DNA of 64,000 nucleotides, from NCBI GenBank assembly GCA_963747835.1, contig CAVVGO010000005.1, positions 930,001-994,000 on the forward strand, in the 5' to 3' direction. Both the position numbers and the translations under genes were made by a program. The DNA comes from JAJPKK01 sp963747835 (lineage in GTDB: Bacteria; Pseudomonadota; Alphaproteobacteria; Rhizobiales; Xanthobacteraceae). A model generated the notes under the pieces. It was given only the letters and a program-made list of their open reading frames with translations. It searched no databases and was not told the DNA's origin. Positions 1 to 10,131 of this stretch are shown here, piece after piece. Positions within the stretch are counted from its first letter, which is position 1, and each line of letters starts with the position of its first letter.

Positions 1-293
1 CGGCGTCGCCGGCACGCCGAACGATGCCGGCAGCCCCGCAGCGCTGAGGCTACGCGGTCTGTCGCGGTTCGCGGGAGGGCGTCGGATTGCACTCGGATTC
101 GCACCGTCTGGCCAAAGTTTGACCATAAAACCGGGCGACGTAATGCACGGTGTTTGGGGTAGGATCGAATCGGCCGGCGGCGGATGCTCCGTGTCTCGGT
201 CGGCAACCGGTTCCGCAACGGCAGGCGTCGAGGATCGAAGAGGTTGCCGGCACGGCCGGCAGCGGCCGGGCGGGCCAGGGGAATTAGCGGGCG
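1..293. other. Region upstream of mrcA, no supported gene
   Basis: No reading frame here looks like a real protein. In related genomes an N-acetylmuramoyl-alanine amidase gene often precedes mrcA, but I cannot recognise its end in these bases. A TTGACC hexamer at 119-124 could be a -35 element, but no convincing -10 follows it at the right distance. Confidence 0.4.
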
Positions 294-2754
294 ATGCGAT
301 TCCTCATCAGGTTTTTCGGATTCCTGTTCGCGGTCGGTACGCTGGTGTTCCTGGTCGCGGTCGGCGCCATCTCGGGCCTCCTCTACCATTTCTCCAAGGA
401 CTTGCCGGACTATTCGACGCTGCAGGACTACGAGCCGCCGGTGATGACGCGGGTGCATGCCGCGGACGGCGAACTGCTCGCCGAATACGCCAAGGAACGT
501 CGGCTCTATCTCCCGATCCAGGCGGTGCCCAAGCTCGTCACCAACGCGTTCATTTCGGCCGAGGACAAGAATTTCTACGAGCATCGCGGGCCTCGATTTC
601 GGCGGCATCGCGCGCGCCGGCATGGCTCTATGTGCAGAACATGGGAACCGGCCGGCGACCGCAGGGCGCCTCCACCATCACCCAGCAGGTCGCCAAGAAC
701 TTCCTGCTGACCAACGAGGTGTCGTTCACCCGCAAGATCAAGGAGGCGCTGCTCGCGCTCAAGATCGAACGCACCTACACCAAGGACAAGATCCTCGAGC
801 TCTATCTCAACGAAATCTATCTCGGCTTCGGCTGCCTACGGCGTCGCCGCGGCGGCGCTCCTCTACTTCGACAAGTCGGTTCATGAACTGACGGTCGCCG
901 AGGCGGCCTATCTGGCGGCCTTGCCCAAGGCGCCGACGACACTGCATCCGTTCCGCCAGCACGATCGCGCCGTGGAACGGCGCAACTACGTCATCGACCG
1001 CATGGTCGAGAACGGCTACGTCACCGCCGCGCTCGGCGAGAAGGCCCGGAAGGAACCGCTCACCATCGTGCAGCGGAACGACCGGCTCGCACATCATCGC
1101 GGCCGACTACTTCGCCGAGGATGTGCGCCGCGAAATCTACGATAAATACGGCGAGAAGAAGCTCTACGAGGGCGGCCTGTCGGTGCGCACCACGCTCGAT
1201 CCCAAGATGCAGGTGATCGCCCACCGGGCGCTGTCCGACGGTCTCATTCACTACGACGAAGCCCAGGGCTACCGCGGCCCCATCACCAAGATCGATATCG
1301 CCGGCGACTGGGGTGTCAAGCTCGCCGACGTGCGCGCCTATGCCGACGTGGCGCCGTGGCGGCTCGCCGTGGTGCTGGAGACCAACGACCAATCCGCCCG
1401 CATCGGGTTCCAGCCGGCGCGCGAGCCGGGCGGCGCGGTGGTGCGCGAGCGCCAGATCGGCAATATCCCGGTCGAGGGCGTCAAATGGGCGCGCGCATCG
1501 ACCCCCAAGAACCCGCTCAAGGTCGGCCAAGTGCTGGCGCCGGGCGACGTCGTCTATGTGGAGCCGCTCGGCAAGGACAGCGACCAATACAAGCTGCGCC
1601 AGATTCCCGAGGTTTCCGGCGGCATGGTGGTGATGGACCCGCTGACCGGACGCGTACTGGCCCTTGTCGGCGGTTTCTCCTTCGATCAGAGCCAGTTCGA
1701 CCGCGCCACCCAGGCGATGCGCCAGCCGGGCTCGTCGTTCAAGCCGTTCGTCTATTCGGCCGCTCTCGACAACGGCTATACGCCATCATCAATCGTGATG
1801 GACGCGCCGATCGAAATCGACCAGGGACCGGGGATCGGCGTCTGGCGCCCGGAAAACTACGCCAACGGCAAATATGCCGGTCCGTCGACTTTGCGGTTCG
1901 GCATCGAGCAGTCGCGCAACCTGATGACGGTGCGGCTTGCCCAGGACATCGGCATGCCGCTGATCGGCGACTATGCCAAGCGCTTCGGCATCTATGACAG
2001 CCTGCCGAACTACCTGTCGTATTCGCTCGGCGCCGGCGAGACCACGGTGTTCAAGATGGTTACCGCCTATTCCATGATCGCCAACGGCGGGCGCCGCGTC
2101 ACCGCGACGCTGATCGACCGCATCCAGGACCGCTACGGCCACACCATCTACAAGCACGATCAGCGCGAATGCCGCGCCTGCGACGCCAAGCGATGGGAGA
2201 ACCAGCCCGAACCCGGCCTCGGCGACAAGCGCGAGCAGGTGCTCGACCCGATGACCGCCTACCAGATCACCTCGATCATGGAAGGTGTGGTCCAGCGCGG
2301 CACCGCGACGGTGGTGAAGGAAGTCGGCAAGCCGATCGCCGGCAAGACCGGCACCACCAATGACGAGAAGGATGCTTGGTTCGTCGGCTTCACGCCTGAC
2401 CTCGTGGTCGGGGTCTACATGGGCTACGACAAGCCGCGCCACCTTGGTCGCGGCCAGACCGGCGGTCATCTCTCGGCGCCGATCGCGCGGGATTTCTTCA
2501 AGGCCGCGCTCGCCGACAAGCCCGCAATGCCGTTCCGTGTGCCGCCCGGCATCAAGCTGATCCGGGTCGACCTCAAGAGCGGCCAGCGCGCCGGGCCGGG
2601 CTCGGGCGGCGTGATCCTCGAAGCCTTCAAGCCCGGCACTTCGCCGCCCGACAACAACGCCATCGCGGGTATCGGCGGGCAGGATGGCGGCTACGGCGTC
2701 GGCGTCAGTCCGGAGGCGGACCGCGCGGTGCGCTCCGGCGGCGGTTTGTACTGA
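294..2754 (+). CDS. mrcA: Penicillin-binding protein 1A (bifunctional), reading frame broken by four insertions
   Basis: Inner-membrane peptidoglycan synthase with an N-terminal glycosyltransferase and a C-terminal transpeptidase. An N-terminal transmembrane helix (about residues 3-30) is followed by glycosyltransferase motifs: EDKNFYEH near residue 90, then RRPQGASTITQQVAKNF and the ELYLNEIYLGFG stretch. The transpeptidase shows the active-site serine in PGSSFKP (about residue 479), SRN (about 538) and KTGT (about 682). The frame shifts +1 four times: an extra G in 588-590, an extra G at 624/625, T at 833, and C at 1082/1083. Removing these four bases leaves 2457 nt (818 aa), a normal length with continuous family similarity. 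I therefore treat the breaks as probable sequence errors, not decay. prfB follows after 120 nt. Confidence 0.9.
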
Positions 2755-2874
2755 TCCCGATTACCGATCCGGTGCCGTTCCGAACAGCACAACCGAGCCC
2801 GGCGGTGCGATCGCGGTTGCGTGCAGGCGGCCGGGTCGCTACATGCTGCTGACCACATGACAGGCCGGTGAACC

Positions 2875-4043
2875 ATGCGCGCTGAAGTTCAAACCATTGT
2901 CGACCAGATCAAGCAGTCCCTTGGGCTGCTGAGGAGGCATCTTTGACTTCGACAAAGCGCGCGCCCGCCTTGCCGAACTGAACCACCTCGCCGAAGACCC
3001 CAATCTTTGGAACGACCCGCAGCGCGCCAGCCGGCTGATGCAGGAGCGCACCTCGCTTGAGGATTCGCTTGGTGCGCTCGGCCGCATCGAACGCGAGATT
3101 GAGGACAATGTCGGCATGATCGAGCTCGGCGACGCCGAGAAAGACGCGGGTGTTGTCGCCGAGGCGGAAGCCGCCCTGAAGAAGCTCAAGGCCGAGGTCG
3201 CGCGTCGCGAACTGGAGGCGCTGCTGTCCGGGGAGGCCGACGGCTTCAACTCGTTCGTCGAAGTGCATGCCGGCGCCGGCGGCACCGAGAGTCTAGGACT
3301 GGGCCAACATGCTGCTGCGCATGTACACGCGCTGGGCCGAACATCACGGCTACAAGATCGAATATCTAGAAGAGACCTCGGGCGAAGAGGCCGGCATCAA
3401 GTCCGCCACTATCCAGATCAAGGGCCACAACGCCTACGGCTGGCTCAAAAGCGAGGACGGCGTGCACCGGCTGGTGCGCATCTCGCCGTTCAATTCCAAC
3501 GCGCGCCGCCACACTTCGTTCGCCAGCATCACGGTGTATCCGGTGATCGACGACCGCATCGTCATCGACATCAAGGAGGCCGATGTGCGCACCGACACCA
3601 TGCGGTCGGGTGGCGCCGGCGGCCAGCACGTCAACAAGACCGAATCGGCGGTGCGCCTCACCCATATCCCGACCGGCATCGCGGTGGTGTGCCAGGCCGA
3701 ACGCTCCCAGCACAAGAACCGCGCCCAGGCCTGGACGATGCTGCGCGCCAAGCTTTATGAGCGCGAGATCAAGCGCCGCGAGGCGGCTGCAATTGCCGAG
3801 CAGGCCGCCAAGACCGATATCGGTTGGGGCCACCAAATCCGCTCCTACGTGTTGCAGCCCTACCAGATGGTGAAGGACCTGCGCACCGGGGTGCAGACCT
3901 CCAACACCGGCGCGGTGCTCGACGGCGACCTCGACGAGTTCATGGCGGCGGCGCTCGCCCAGAAGGCCTTCGGCGCGGAGCCCAATCTGGTGGAGGACGA
4001 CGCGGACGGATTGGCCGCGCGGCCGGACCCAAGCATCCTGTGA
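2875..4043 (+). CDS. prfB: Peptide chain release factor 2, programmed +1 frameshift plus one extra insertion
   Basis: Release factor that recognises UGA and UAA and triggers peptide release on the ribosome. The ATG at 2875 opens a 23-codon leader that stops at TGA 2944-2946; ribosomes shift +1 on CTT-TGA to continue in DFDKARARLAEL. The catalytic GGQ lies in the SGGAGGQHVNKTESAVR region. A second break at 3294 is different: the family-invariant ESQDW is interrupted because CAG reads CTAG, an extra T. Deleting that T restores the frame through to 4043 (388 aa in all). Because RF2 is essential, the second break is most likely an assembly or base-calling error. The gene ends 2 nt from a convergent hydrolase gene. 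Confidence 0.93.
2932..2946 (+). promoter_or_regulatory. RF2 programmed +1 frameshift site
   Basis: AGGAGG (2932-2937) acts as an internal Shine-Dalgarno 3 nt before the slippery CTT (2941-2943), followed by an in-frame TGA and a C (2944-2947). This is the classical arrangement of prfB autoregulation: low RF2 slows termination at the UGA and favours slippage of the P-site tRNA-Leu into the +1 frame. The frame after the shift (GAC TTC GAC) encodes the conserved start of RF2. Confidence 0.95.
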
Positions 4044-4045
4044 TG

Positions 4046-5150
4046 CTAATTCGCGTCCGCCCGCGGCGCCGGCTCCGCGTCCGGCGCGGTCAGGCCGCCG
4101 CCCAACTGAATTCCCGGCACGAAGGCTCCGAGCAGCGAGCGGCCGCCGACGGCGTCGCGGATCGCCTGGCGGATGCCGGCGTTCGACAGGAACAGGTCGT
4201 GGTTGATGATGCCCCAGCTCTGCTGTGAGGCATCGATCACGCGCAGGCCGAGCTTTTCAAGCTGGGCCTTCTCGGCGGCACCCACGCGTGTGGTGCCGCC
4301 GTTCACCCATCCCGAGACCGCCAGCGCGCGGTCGTTGGTGGCGGTGATGACGGTGATTTTTCTGGCCAGCGGGCCGATCCGTTCGACCGAGGAACGTGAA
4401 CACATCGATGTCGATGTCAGGCGCGGCGAACACCACCGCGCCGATGCGGTCGGCTGCGGCGTCGCCATGCTTGGCATAGAGTTCCCGCAGCGCCTCCATG
4501 GTCAGCATGGTGCCGATGCTGTGCGCCACGATATTGATGCGGCCGATGGTCGGGCTCGCCATCAATCCTTCAAGCACCCGGTCGAAGGCGTCGCGTGACC
4601 ACATCGCGCTTTCGCGGTCGTAACCGTAATCGAACAGCTTCGCCTTGGACGGCCAGGAAAACACCATCGTCTCGCCGGCGAACTTGATGCCGTCCGACAG
4701 GCGCGCGGCGTCGAGGGCGGCCGCCTCGAAGGTCTGGTTATAACCGTGCACGTAGATGAGCACGTCGCGTCCGCTGGTGGCTTGCCCCAGCAGATCGCCG
4801 ACTTGCGGCGCCGGCTCGACCGACGCGACGCGCCAATCGACGAGACCGACCGATGTAAGCGTGAACCGGCCGTCGTCAGGCGGCGTCAGTCGGGCGCGCG
4901 CAACACTCATGGTGGGGGAACGCTCAGGCCCATACCACGGCTTCGCGCGCGCGCCGTTCACCGGCTTGCGCGTGGTCGCGACCAGCAGCGTCGGATGGAG
5001 CAAGAGTTCCGACGCGTCGTAGCGCGGCGCGTTTGCCGCCATGCCGGCGCAGCCGGCGAGCGCAAGCGCGCATGCGGCCGCGGCGAAGCCGCGCAACACG
5101 ATTCGACGCGAAACGACGGTGCTGTCAACTGGCATGCGGCAAGGATTCAC
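4046..5150 (-). CDS. Alpha/beta hydrolase lipoprotein (DUF900-type), one frameshift
   Basis: Predicted exported serine hydrolase; substrate unknown. The N-terminus has an SRRIVLRG basic stretch, a hydrophobic segment and a lipobox LAGC near residue 33, so it is probably a lipid-anchored periplasmic or envelope protein. The hydrolase core shows YVHGYN (oxyanion region), the nucleophile elbow VAHSIGT, the acid region APDIDIDVF, and a late histidine in GIINHD. The frame shifts once near 4393-4398 (one extra base); removing it restores DVFRSSVERIGP and gives 367 aa. It converges on prfB. The lipobox gives good confidence in export; the function beyond hydrolase is not inferred. Confidence 0.8.
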
Positions 5151-5481
5151 GCGTTACGGGGGAGAGCGCCAGGAAGACGCCTACTCGCAGGTTGTCTGAA
5201 GCCGGATCGCGGCAATAGCAGGGCGGGCATGAACACGAAGTAAAAATAGGCCGCATGGGGTCATCTTCGTGACGACGGAACCCGGAAATGTCGACGCGAC
5301 GCTGCATCATCAATGGAACTCTCGCGTTCCGATAGGCCGGTGTCGCGTTAGCTGTCGAGGTGATACCGCATTTCCGCGATTGAGCGAGGCCGGCCGAGGC
5401 CCGTCGGGGCGTATCGCGCCGTGCCGCAAGCTGATAGGTTGCGCGGCGGACCAACGATCGTCCGCAACACAGAGGAAACGC
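5151..5481. other. Intergenic region between divergent genes
   Basis: This 331-nt region separates the minus-strand hydrolase from the plus-strand binding protein. A reading frame runs into the binding protein from about 5269, but it lacks a ribosome-binding site and the signal peptide only begins at 5482. I see no convincing promoter motif, repeat or RNA. Confidence 0.5.
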
Positions 5482-6468
5482 ATGCGCGCCGCGCGACTGT
5501 TACCATGGCTTAGGCTTGGGCTTGGCATTGCCGCCGCTGGTTTTTCCGCGCAGCAAGCCGCCTCCGCCGCCGAGAAATATCCGAGCCGGCCGGTCCACTT
5601 CATCTCGGGCTTCGCGGCCGGCGGGGCGGTCGACATCACGACGCGCGTGCTGGCCGACTGGCTGTCGGCCGACCTCGGCCAGCAGTTCGTGGTCGAGGAC
5701 CGCGGCGGCATGGGCGGCAATCTCGGGACGCAAATGATGATCAATGCGCCGCCGGATGGCTACACCATCCTGCTCGACGCTCCGAGCAATGCTATCAGTG
5801 CTTCGCTCTACAAGAAGCTGCCGTTCGATTTCATCCGCGACACCGTTCCGGTCGCCGGCGTCATGCGGCTCACCAACGTCATGGTGGTGCCGCCGTCGCT
5901 GCCGGTGAAAACCGTCGCCGAGTTCATCGCCTACGCCAAGGCCAATCCCGGCAAGATCAGCTTTGCGTCCTCCGGCAACGGCACCTCGGTGCATATGTCG
6001 GGCGAACTGTTCAAGGCGATGACCGGTATCGAGATGGTGCACGTGCCCTATCGCGGCTCCGCGGGCGCCTATCCGGACCTCATGACCGGCAAGGTCGACG
6101 TGTTGTTCGACAATCTGCCGGGCTCGATCGAGTTCGTGCGCAGCGGCCAGCTTCGCGCGCTTGGCGTCACGGTGGCGACGCGGTGGCCGTCGCTGCCGGA
6201 CGTGCCGGCAATCGGCGAAACGGTGCCGGGCTACGAGGCGAGCATCTGGTACGGCATCTCGGCGCCGAAAGGAACGCCGCCGGAGGTGGTCGAAATCCTG
6301 AACAAGTCGGTCGCGATGGCTCTTGCCGACACCAAGATGCAAGCCAAGCTCGCCGACCTCGGCGGCGTCCCGATGCCGATGTCGCCGGACCAATTCGGCA
6401 AGTTCGTCGCCGCCGAAACCGAGAAGTGGGCGAAGGTGGTGAAGTTCGCCAACATTTCGGTGGAGTGA
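5482..6468 (+). CDS. Tripartite tricarboxylate transporter-type (Bug/TctC) periplasmic binding protein
   Basis: Periplasmic solute receptor of the Bug family, which binds small carboxylates and related compounds. A signal peptide (about residues 1-32, ending near AASA) is followed by the family opening YPSRPVHFISGFAAGGAVD. Further family features are the GGMGGNLGTQ loop, PPDGYT and LYKKLPFDF. The ATG at 5482 is preceded by AGAGGA at a good distance, and the signal peptide begins there. No TctA or TctB membrane genes are adjacent, which is usual for orphan Bug proteins. The next gene downstream encodes an exported amidase, so an amide or its acid product is a possible ligand, but this is inference only. 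Confidence 0.88.
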   Translation: MRAARLLPWLRLGLGIAAAGFSAQQAASAAEKYPSRPVHFISGFAAGGAVDITTRVLADWLSADLGQQFVVEDRGGMGGNLGTQMMINAPPDGYTILLDAPSNAISASLYKKLPFDFIRDTVPVAGVMRLTNVMVVPPSLPVKTVAEFIAYAKANPGKISFASSGNGTSVHMSGELFKAMTGIEMVHVPYRGSAGAYPDLMTGKVDVLFDNLPGSIEFVRSGQLRALGVTVATRWPSLPDVPAIGETVPGYEASIWYGISAPKGTPPEVVEILNKSVAMALADTKMQAKLADLGGVPMPMSPDQFGKFVAAETEKWAKVVKFANISVE

Positions 6469-6522
6469 GGTGGAGGGCGGAATCCGACGAAGGTGAAGCG
6501 GATTCGATCAGCTTGAATTGTC

Positions 6523-6615
6523 GTCGCCGGGCTTGTCCCTGGGCTTGTCCCGGCGACCCCGATAAGGAGGTGACAGAACGTTCCTGATCGAGATGGCCGG
6601 GACAAGCCCGGCCAT
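6523..6615. repeat. Extragenic palindromes
   Basis: Two hairpin-forming units lie between the binding protein and the amidase. The first has arms GTCGCCGGG (6523-6531) and CCCGGCGAC (6549-6557) around a repeated cttgtccc-type loop. The second is ATGGCCGGG (6593-6601), loop acaag, CCCGGCCAT (6607-6615). The same 9-bp arms recur at 14040-14062, so this is a dispersed family resembling extragenic palindromes common in Bradyrhizobium-type genomes. Confidence 0.8.
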
Positions 6616-6642
6616 GACCCAAGGGGCTTTATTGGAGGCTAA

Positions 6643-8089
6643 ATGCGCCACGCTGGAAATCTGTCTCTCAGCCGGCGGCGCCTGTTGGCCAGCGCCGCCG
6701 CGGCGCTCGCCACCGCGCCTGCCTTGACGTTTCGGCAAGCCCGCGCACAGGCCCCGGCGGCCGCGCCGGCGCAGGCTGCAGTGCCGCTGCAAAAGCCCCG
6801 CCCGGCGCGCGAGCGCCTTGAGGAAGCGCTGGCCCGCATCTTCGATGCGAACGGCGAGGGCGCCCGCGCCTGCCTCACCGTCTATGGTCAGACCGCCCGC
6901 AACGCCGCCGACGCGGCCGATGCGCGCGCGCAGGCCGGCATCGCGCTCGGTCCGCTCGACGGCGCCATCGTCTCCGTCAAGGACCTATTCGACGTCGCCG
7001 GCGAACCGACCCGCGCCGGCTCGACGGTGTTGGCCGACGCGCCGCCGGCGGCGGCCGATGCCCCGGTGGTGCGCCGGCTGCGCGCCGCCGGTGCCGTCGT
7101 CATCGCCAAGACCAACATGTCGGAGTTCGCCTTCACCGGCCTCGGCATCAATCCGCATTACGGCACGCCCGGCAATCCGGCCGACCGCGCGCGCATTCCG
7201 GGCGGCTCCTCCTCGGGCGCGGCGGTCGCGGCCGCCGATGGCATGTGCGAGATCGCGATCGGCTCCGACACCGGCGGCTCGGTGCGCGTCCCGGCGGCGC
7301 TGTGCGGCATCGTCGGGTTCAAGCCGTCCAAGCAGCGCATCCCGACCGAGGGCGCGTTTCCGCTGTCCTACACGCTCGAACTCGATCGGCCCGCTGGCGC
7401 GCACCGTCGCGGCCTGCGCCAACGCTGACGCCATCATGGCGGGCGAGGATGCCCGGCCGCTCGAGCCGGCGCCGCTCGAGAACCTGCGCGTCGGCATTGC
7501 CCAGGGCCTGCCGCTGCGCGGCCTGGACGAGACCGTGTCGGCGCGCCTGTTCGAAGCCGTCAACGAACTCGGCCGCGCCAACGTGCAGCTCTCCCCGGAG
7601 CTGTTCCCGATGTTCGACGAGATCGCCAAGCTCTACGCCAAGGGCAGCATCCCGACCGCCGAGGGCTACGCGATCCATCGCGATCGACTGGCGCGCCGCG
7701 GCGCCGATTATGATCCGTTCGTGCGCGCCCGCATCGAGCGCGGCCGCGAACTCGCCGCCGCCGATTACATCGTGACGTTGCGAGATCGCGCCGCCCTGGT
7801 GCGCGCCATCGATGCCCGCCTCGCCGATCTCGATTGCGTGTTGATGCCGACCGTCGCGATCGTCGCGCCGACGATTGCGGAATGCCAGAACCCGGAGACC
7901 GCGCTCGCCCGCAATCAGCTCGTGCTGCGCAACGCCGCCATCGTCAACTTCTTCGACCTCTGCGCCGTCTCGCTGCCGCTGCCGCGCGGCGACAACTTGC
8001 CGGTCGGCCTGATGCTGGTCGCGCGCAACGGCCAGGACCGGCGGCTGCTGCGCATCGCCGCCGCGGTCGAGCGGGCGTTCGCGGCGTAG
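6643..8089 (+). CDS. Amidase signature family enzyme with Tat-like signal, one frameshift
   Basis: Amidase that hydrolyses an amide to acid and ammonia by a Ser-cisSer-Lys triad; substrate unknown. The N-terminus has a twin-arginine motif SRRRLLAS followed by an alanine-rich hydrophobic stretch, so export in folded form is likely. The triad lysine is in VSVKDLFDVAG, and the serines are in GGSSSGAAV and GSDTGGSVRVPAA. One extra A at 7379/7380 (GACTC reads GAACTC) breaks the frame. Removing it gives YTLDSIGPLARTV, the normal family sequence, and a 481-aa protein. Start at 6643 follows TTGGAGG. The preceding Bug-type binding protein may belong to the same uptake or degradation route. Confidence 0.85.
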
Positions 8090-8215
8090 CCGTCAACACA
8101 TGGTGCCGAACGCCGGATCGGCGCAAATCTCGACGGCGGATTTCGCTGCCAACAGCGAAAATATCAGCGAATTTCACAAAAAGCCGACCATTTCGGCAAC
8201 TCTACGCGTCAGTTC

Positions 8216-8280
8216 GCAAAGCAATTCCAAGGTGTTGGGTACCGATTCCCTGCACGTCACCGAACAGCGAATTGCTTTGC
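8216..8280. repeat. Inverted repeat, 12-bp perfect arms
   Basis: GCAAAGCAATTC (8216-8227) is matched by its exact reverse complement at 8269-8280, separated by 41 nt. Flanking words CAGCGAA occur at about 8152, 8173 and 8265, with a TAGCGAA variant near 8287. Function unknown; it could be a protein-binding array or the scar of a lost element. Confidence 0.7.
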
Positions 8281-8373
8281 ACCGAATAGCGAACGCATTT
8301 CGCGGAGCAGGGAATGATCAGGGATTTTCAGAGTCTTTGGCTGAAATTGGTTTCATGGATTTGATCCGTACTG

Positions 8374-8406
8374 GCCTCCCGGAGACGTTGCGCGCCTCCG
8401 GGAGGC
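8374..8406. repeat. GC-rich hairpin
   Basis: Arms GCCTCCCGGAG (8374-8384) and CTCCGGGAGGC (8396-8406) can pair over 11 bp around an 11-nt loop. It could terminate transcription, although the following bases (GATTTGGTTGTG) are only weakly T-rich. Confidence 0.5.
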
Positions 8407-8804
8407 GATTTGGTTGTGCCCCCGATGGCGGCGTTGATAAGCGACGACGCCAAGGCCTTGCGGCGCCATCCATTCAAAAATATATAGGACTATTCCTATC
8501 ACGTAAAGCGCAAAATGCGGACAGGCTGCCGACGACGAAACCGAAAGACCGGGTTCGACGAACTCCACTCGCTGTCCGCAGTCCCGCTGTGAGCGGACAC
8601 ACACGTATCGGCATCCGCGGGGTCGCTGAAGGGCCACTTCCCGACATTTCGTCGCCGATGGTAGGCTGCGATGCCGGGCCGATGGCGCCCGTCCCATGAC
8701 TGCGGTGTTGCGAAAGCGCGGATCGCTTTAATCTGCCTCCAAGCATCGACGTTATCGTCGGATTTGGCTTGGCCTGATCGACCTCCTCGGGGACGACGCT
8801 CATC

Positions 8805-9330
8805 ATGTCGAATGCGAAAATTCCCTTCGAATTGTCCCAGCCCACTCCACGACGGGTGAGGGCTAAGCGAAGTTTGGGATTCTTCTTCGCTATTGCGACG
8901 ATCTTGGCGGCGATCGCGACGGTCATGATTATCTTTGGGTCAAATAATGAACCTGATGATATCCATCGTCTTTGCGGCGGCGGTAGATTTTTTGATATTC
9001 GCTATACTGGGGTTTGTGCCGGTGTTGGGGTCCAGGCAGCAAAGGCGTTTGTTGGAAACGGGCGGGGCGGCAACGGCAGTCATTGTGGAAAGACAAAAAT
9101 ATTTTACGCCGCGTTACGTTCGGGCCAAGGTTATTTATGAATTTGCCAACGGCAATGGACAAGCCTATCGGGGCGTTCGGCTGCATTTGCCCATCGCGGT
9201 TCTCAGCGGCGGACCAATTGCCGATCCGAGGATTGCGGCAATGCTCGCCAACCCGACGGTCGTCTACGATCGCGACGATCCCAAAATCAACATGCTGTAT
9301 CCGTTCGATATGGTGGAAATTGCGAAATGA
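8805..9330 (+). CDS. Small membrane protein, DUF3592-like, possibly frameshifted
   Basis: The frame from 8935 (TTG) or 8947 (ATG) to 9330 encodes a hydrophobic helix, MISIVFAAAVDFLIFAILGF, then a soluble domain with LLETGGAATAVIVERQ, VIYEFANGNGQAYRG and VVYDRDDPKINMLYP. That order resembles DUF3592 proteins. A different frame from ATG 8805 to about 8945 encodes another hydrophobic helix, LGFFFAIATILAAIATVMIIFG. Deleting one G from the GGG near 8937-8939 would fuse them into a single two-helix protein. I cannot decide between one broken gene and two overlapping ones. Function unknown. Confidence 0.5.
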
Positions 9331-9486
9331 TCCCGGGCTCCGCGAAACGTGGTCCGCCTCCGGCAATAAAAGAATCGCCAGGGATCTGTCAGCAGTTGCG
9401 TTTTCCAACCGATAGCCGCGCGATCACGGACGTCGTCGCCGATCGAAGTCAGGCCAAGTGCGGAAATCAGTGCGGAAAGCAACGCA

Positions 9487-9885
9487 TCAAGCGACAACCT
9501 GCCCGAAGCCAATATCGTGTCCGTCGATATCCTGCGTGCCAAATTCGCGGCAACCGTAGGGTTGATCGCAGAGCCCGTAATCAATTTTCGCGCCGCGCCC
9601 GACGAACTCCTGGTAAAGCGCCTCGACATCGTCGACCCAGAAATACATATCCCAGAGGCCAGGCGATACGGTCCAGCGCGGGACGATGTGTTTGTGATCG
9701 GCGATCTGCTTGATCATCACATACATATTGTCGCGCTTGAGGATCGCAAATGATGGCGGTTCGCCCCAAATCGTGCCGAATGAAAAGCCCATTGCGTCGC
9801 GGTAGTGCTCCGCCGACGCTTGAACGTCACGCACGAAGATCACCGGCGCAGAACCGGTAAGTTTTGCTGTCTTTGATGGCGTCAT
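9487..9885 (-). CDS. Glyoxalase/bleomycin-resistance (VOC) fold protein
   Basis: A 132-aa single-domain vicinal-oxygen-chelate protein. The start (APVIFVRDVQASAEHYRDAMGFS) and end (ALYQEFVGRGAKI...GCREFGTQDIDGHDIGFGQ) are the two beta-alpha-beta-beta-beta halves typical of the family. Candidate metal ligands include the terminal glutamate or aspartate region near EFGTQDIDGHD. The protein is cytoplasmic, with no signal peptide. The specific substrate cannot be told from sequence. It stands alone between a membrane protein gene and a divergent GlcG-like gene. Confidence 0.8.
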   Translation of the reverse strand: MTPSKTAKLTGSAPVIFVRDVQASAEHYRDAMGFSFGTIWGEPPSFAILKRDNMYVMIKQIADHKHIVPRWTVSPGLWDMYFWVDDVEALYQEFVGRGAKIDYGLCDQPYGCREFGTQDIDGHDIGFGQVVA

Positions 9886-10131
9886 GAATAGCTCTCCTCA
9901 CGGTCGCGACGCGGCATATTGCCGGAGCCGCGTTCCAAGGGTCTCGTTCACGCGCTGCCATTGTCTCCGCGGTCACGCAGGGGCGCAACGCGTTTCTGGC
10001 GTGGCGTTTCCGCTTCCCCTTCCTCCCCAGTGGCTCACACGTTTGACAACTCCTAATCCCCGGACAGCCGCTCGACGCCCGTCGCGATGGTTTGATACAG
10101 TGCGCTGCCCAATGAGAACGAGGAGGAAAAC

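Larger units (their letters stand above)
8090..8804. other. Long intergenic region with repeats, no supported gene
   Basis: No protein-like frame with a ribosome-binding site stands out. A 199-codon frame from 8100 to 8699 has no recognisable domain and low-complexity composition, so I do not call it. The part from about 8130 to 8320 is visibly richer in A and T and carries several copies of an AGCGAA-type word plus a 12-bp inverted repeat. A GC-rich hairpin lies at 8374-8406. Confidence 0.5.

Noticed and set aside
119..124. TTGACC as the mrcA -35 element
   Set aside because: No -10-like sequence stands at the correct spacing, so no promoter is called.
8100..8699. 199-codon plus-strand frame in the intergenic region
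   Set aside because: No ribosome-binding site, no domain and odd composition; it spans an inverted repeat and a hairpin.
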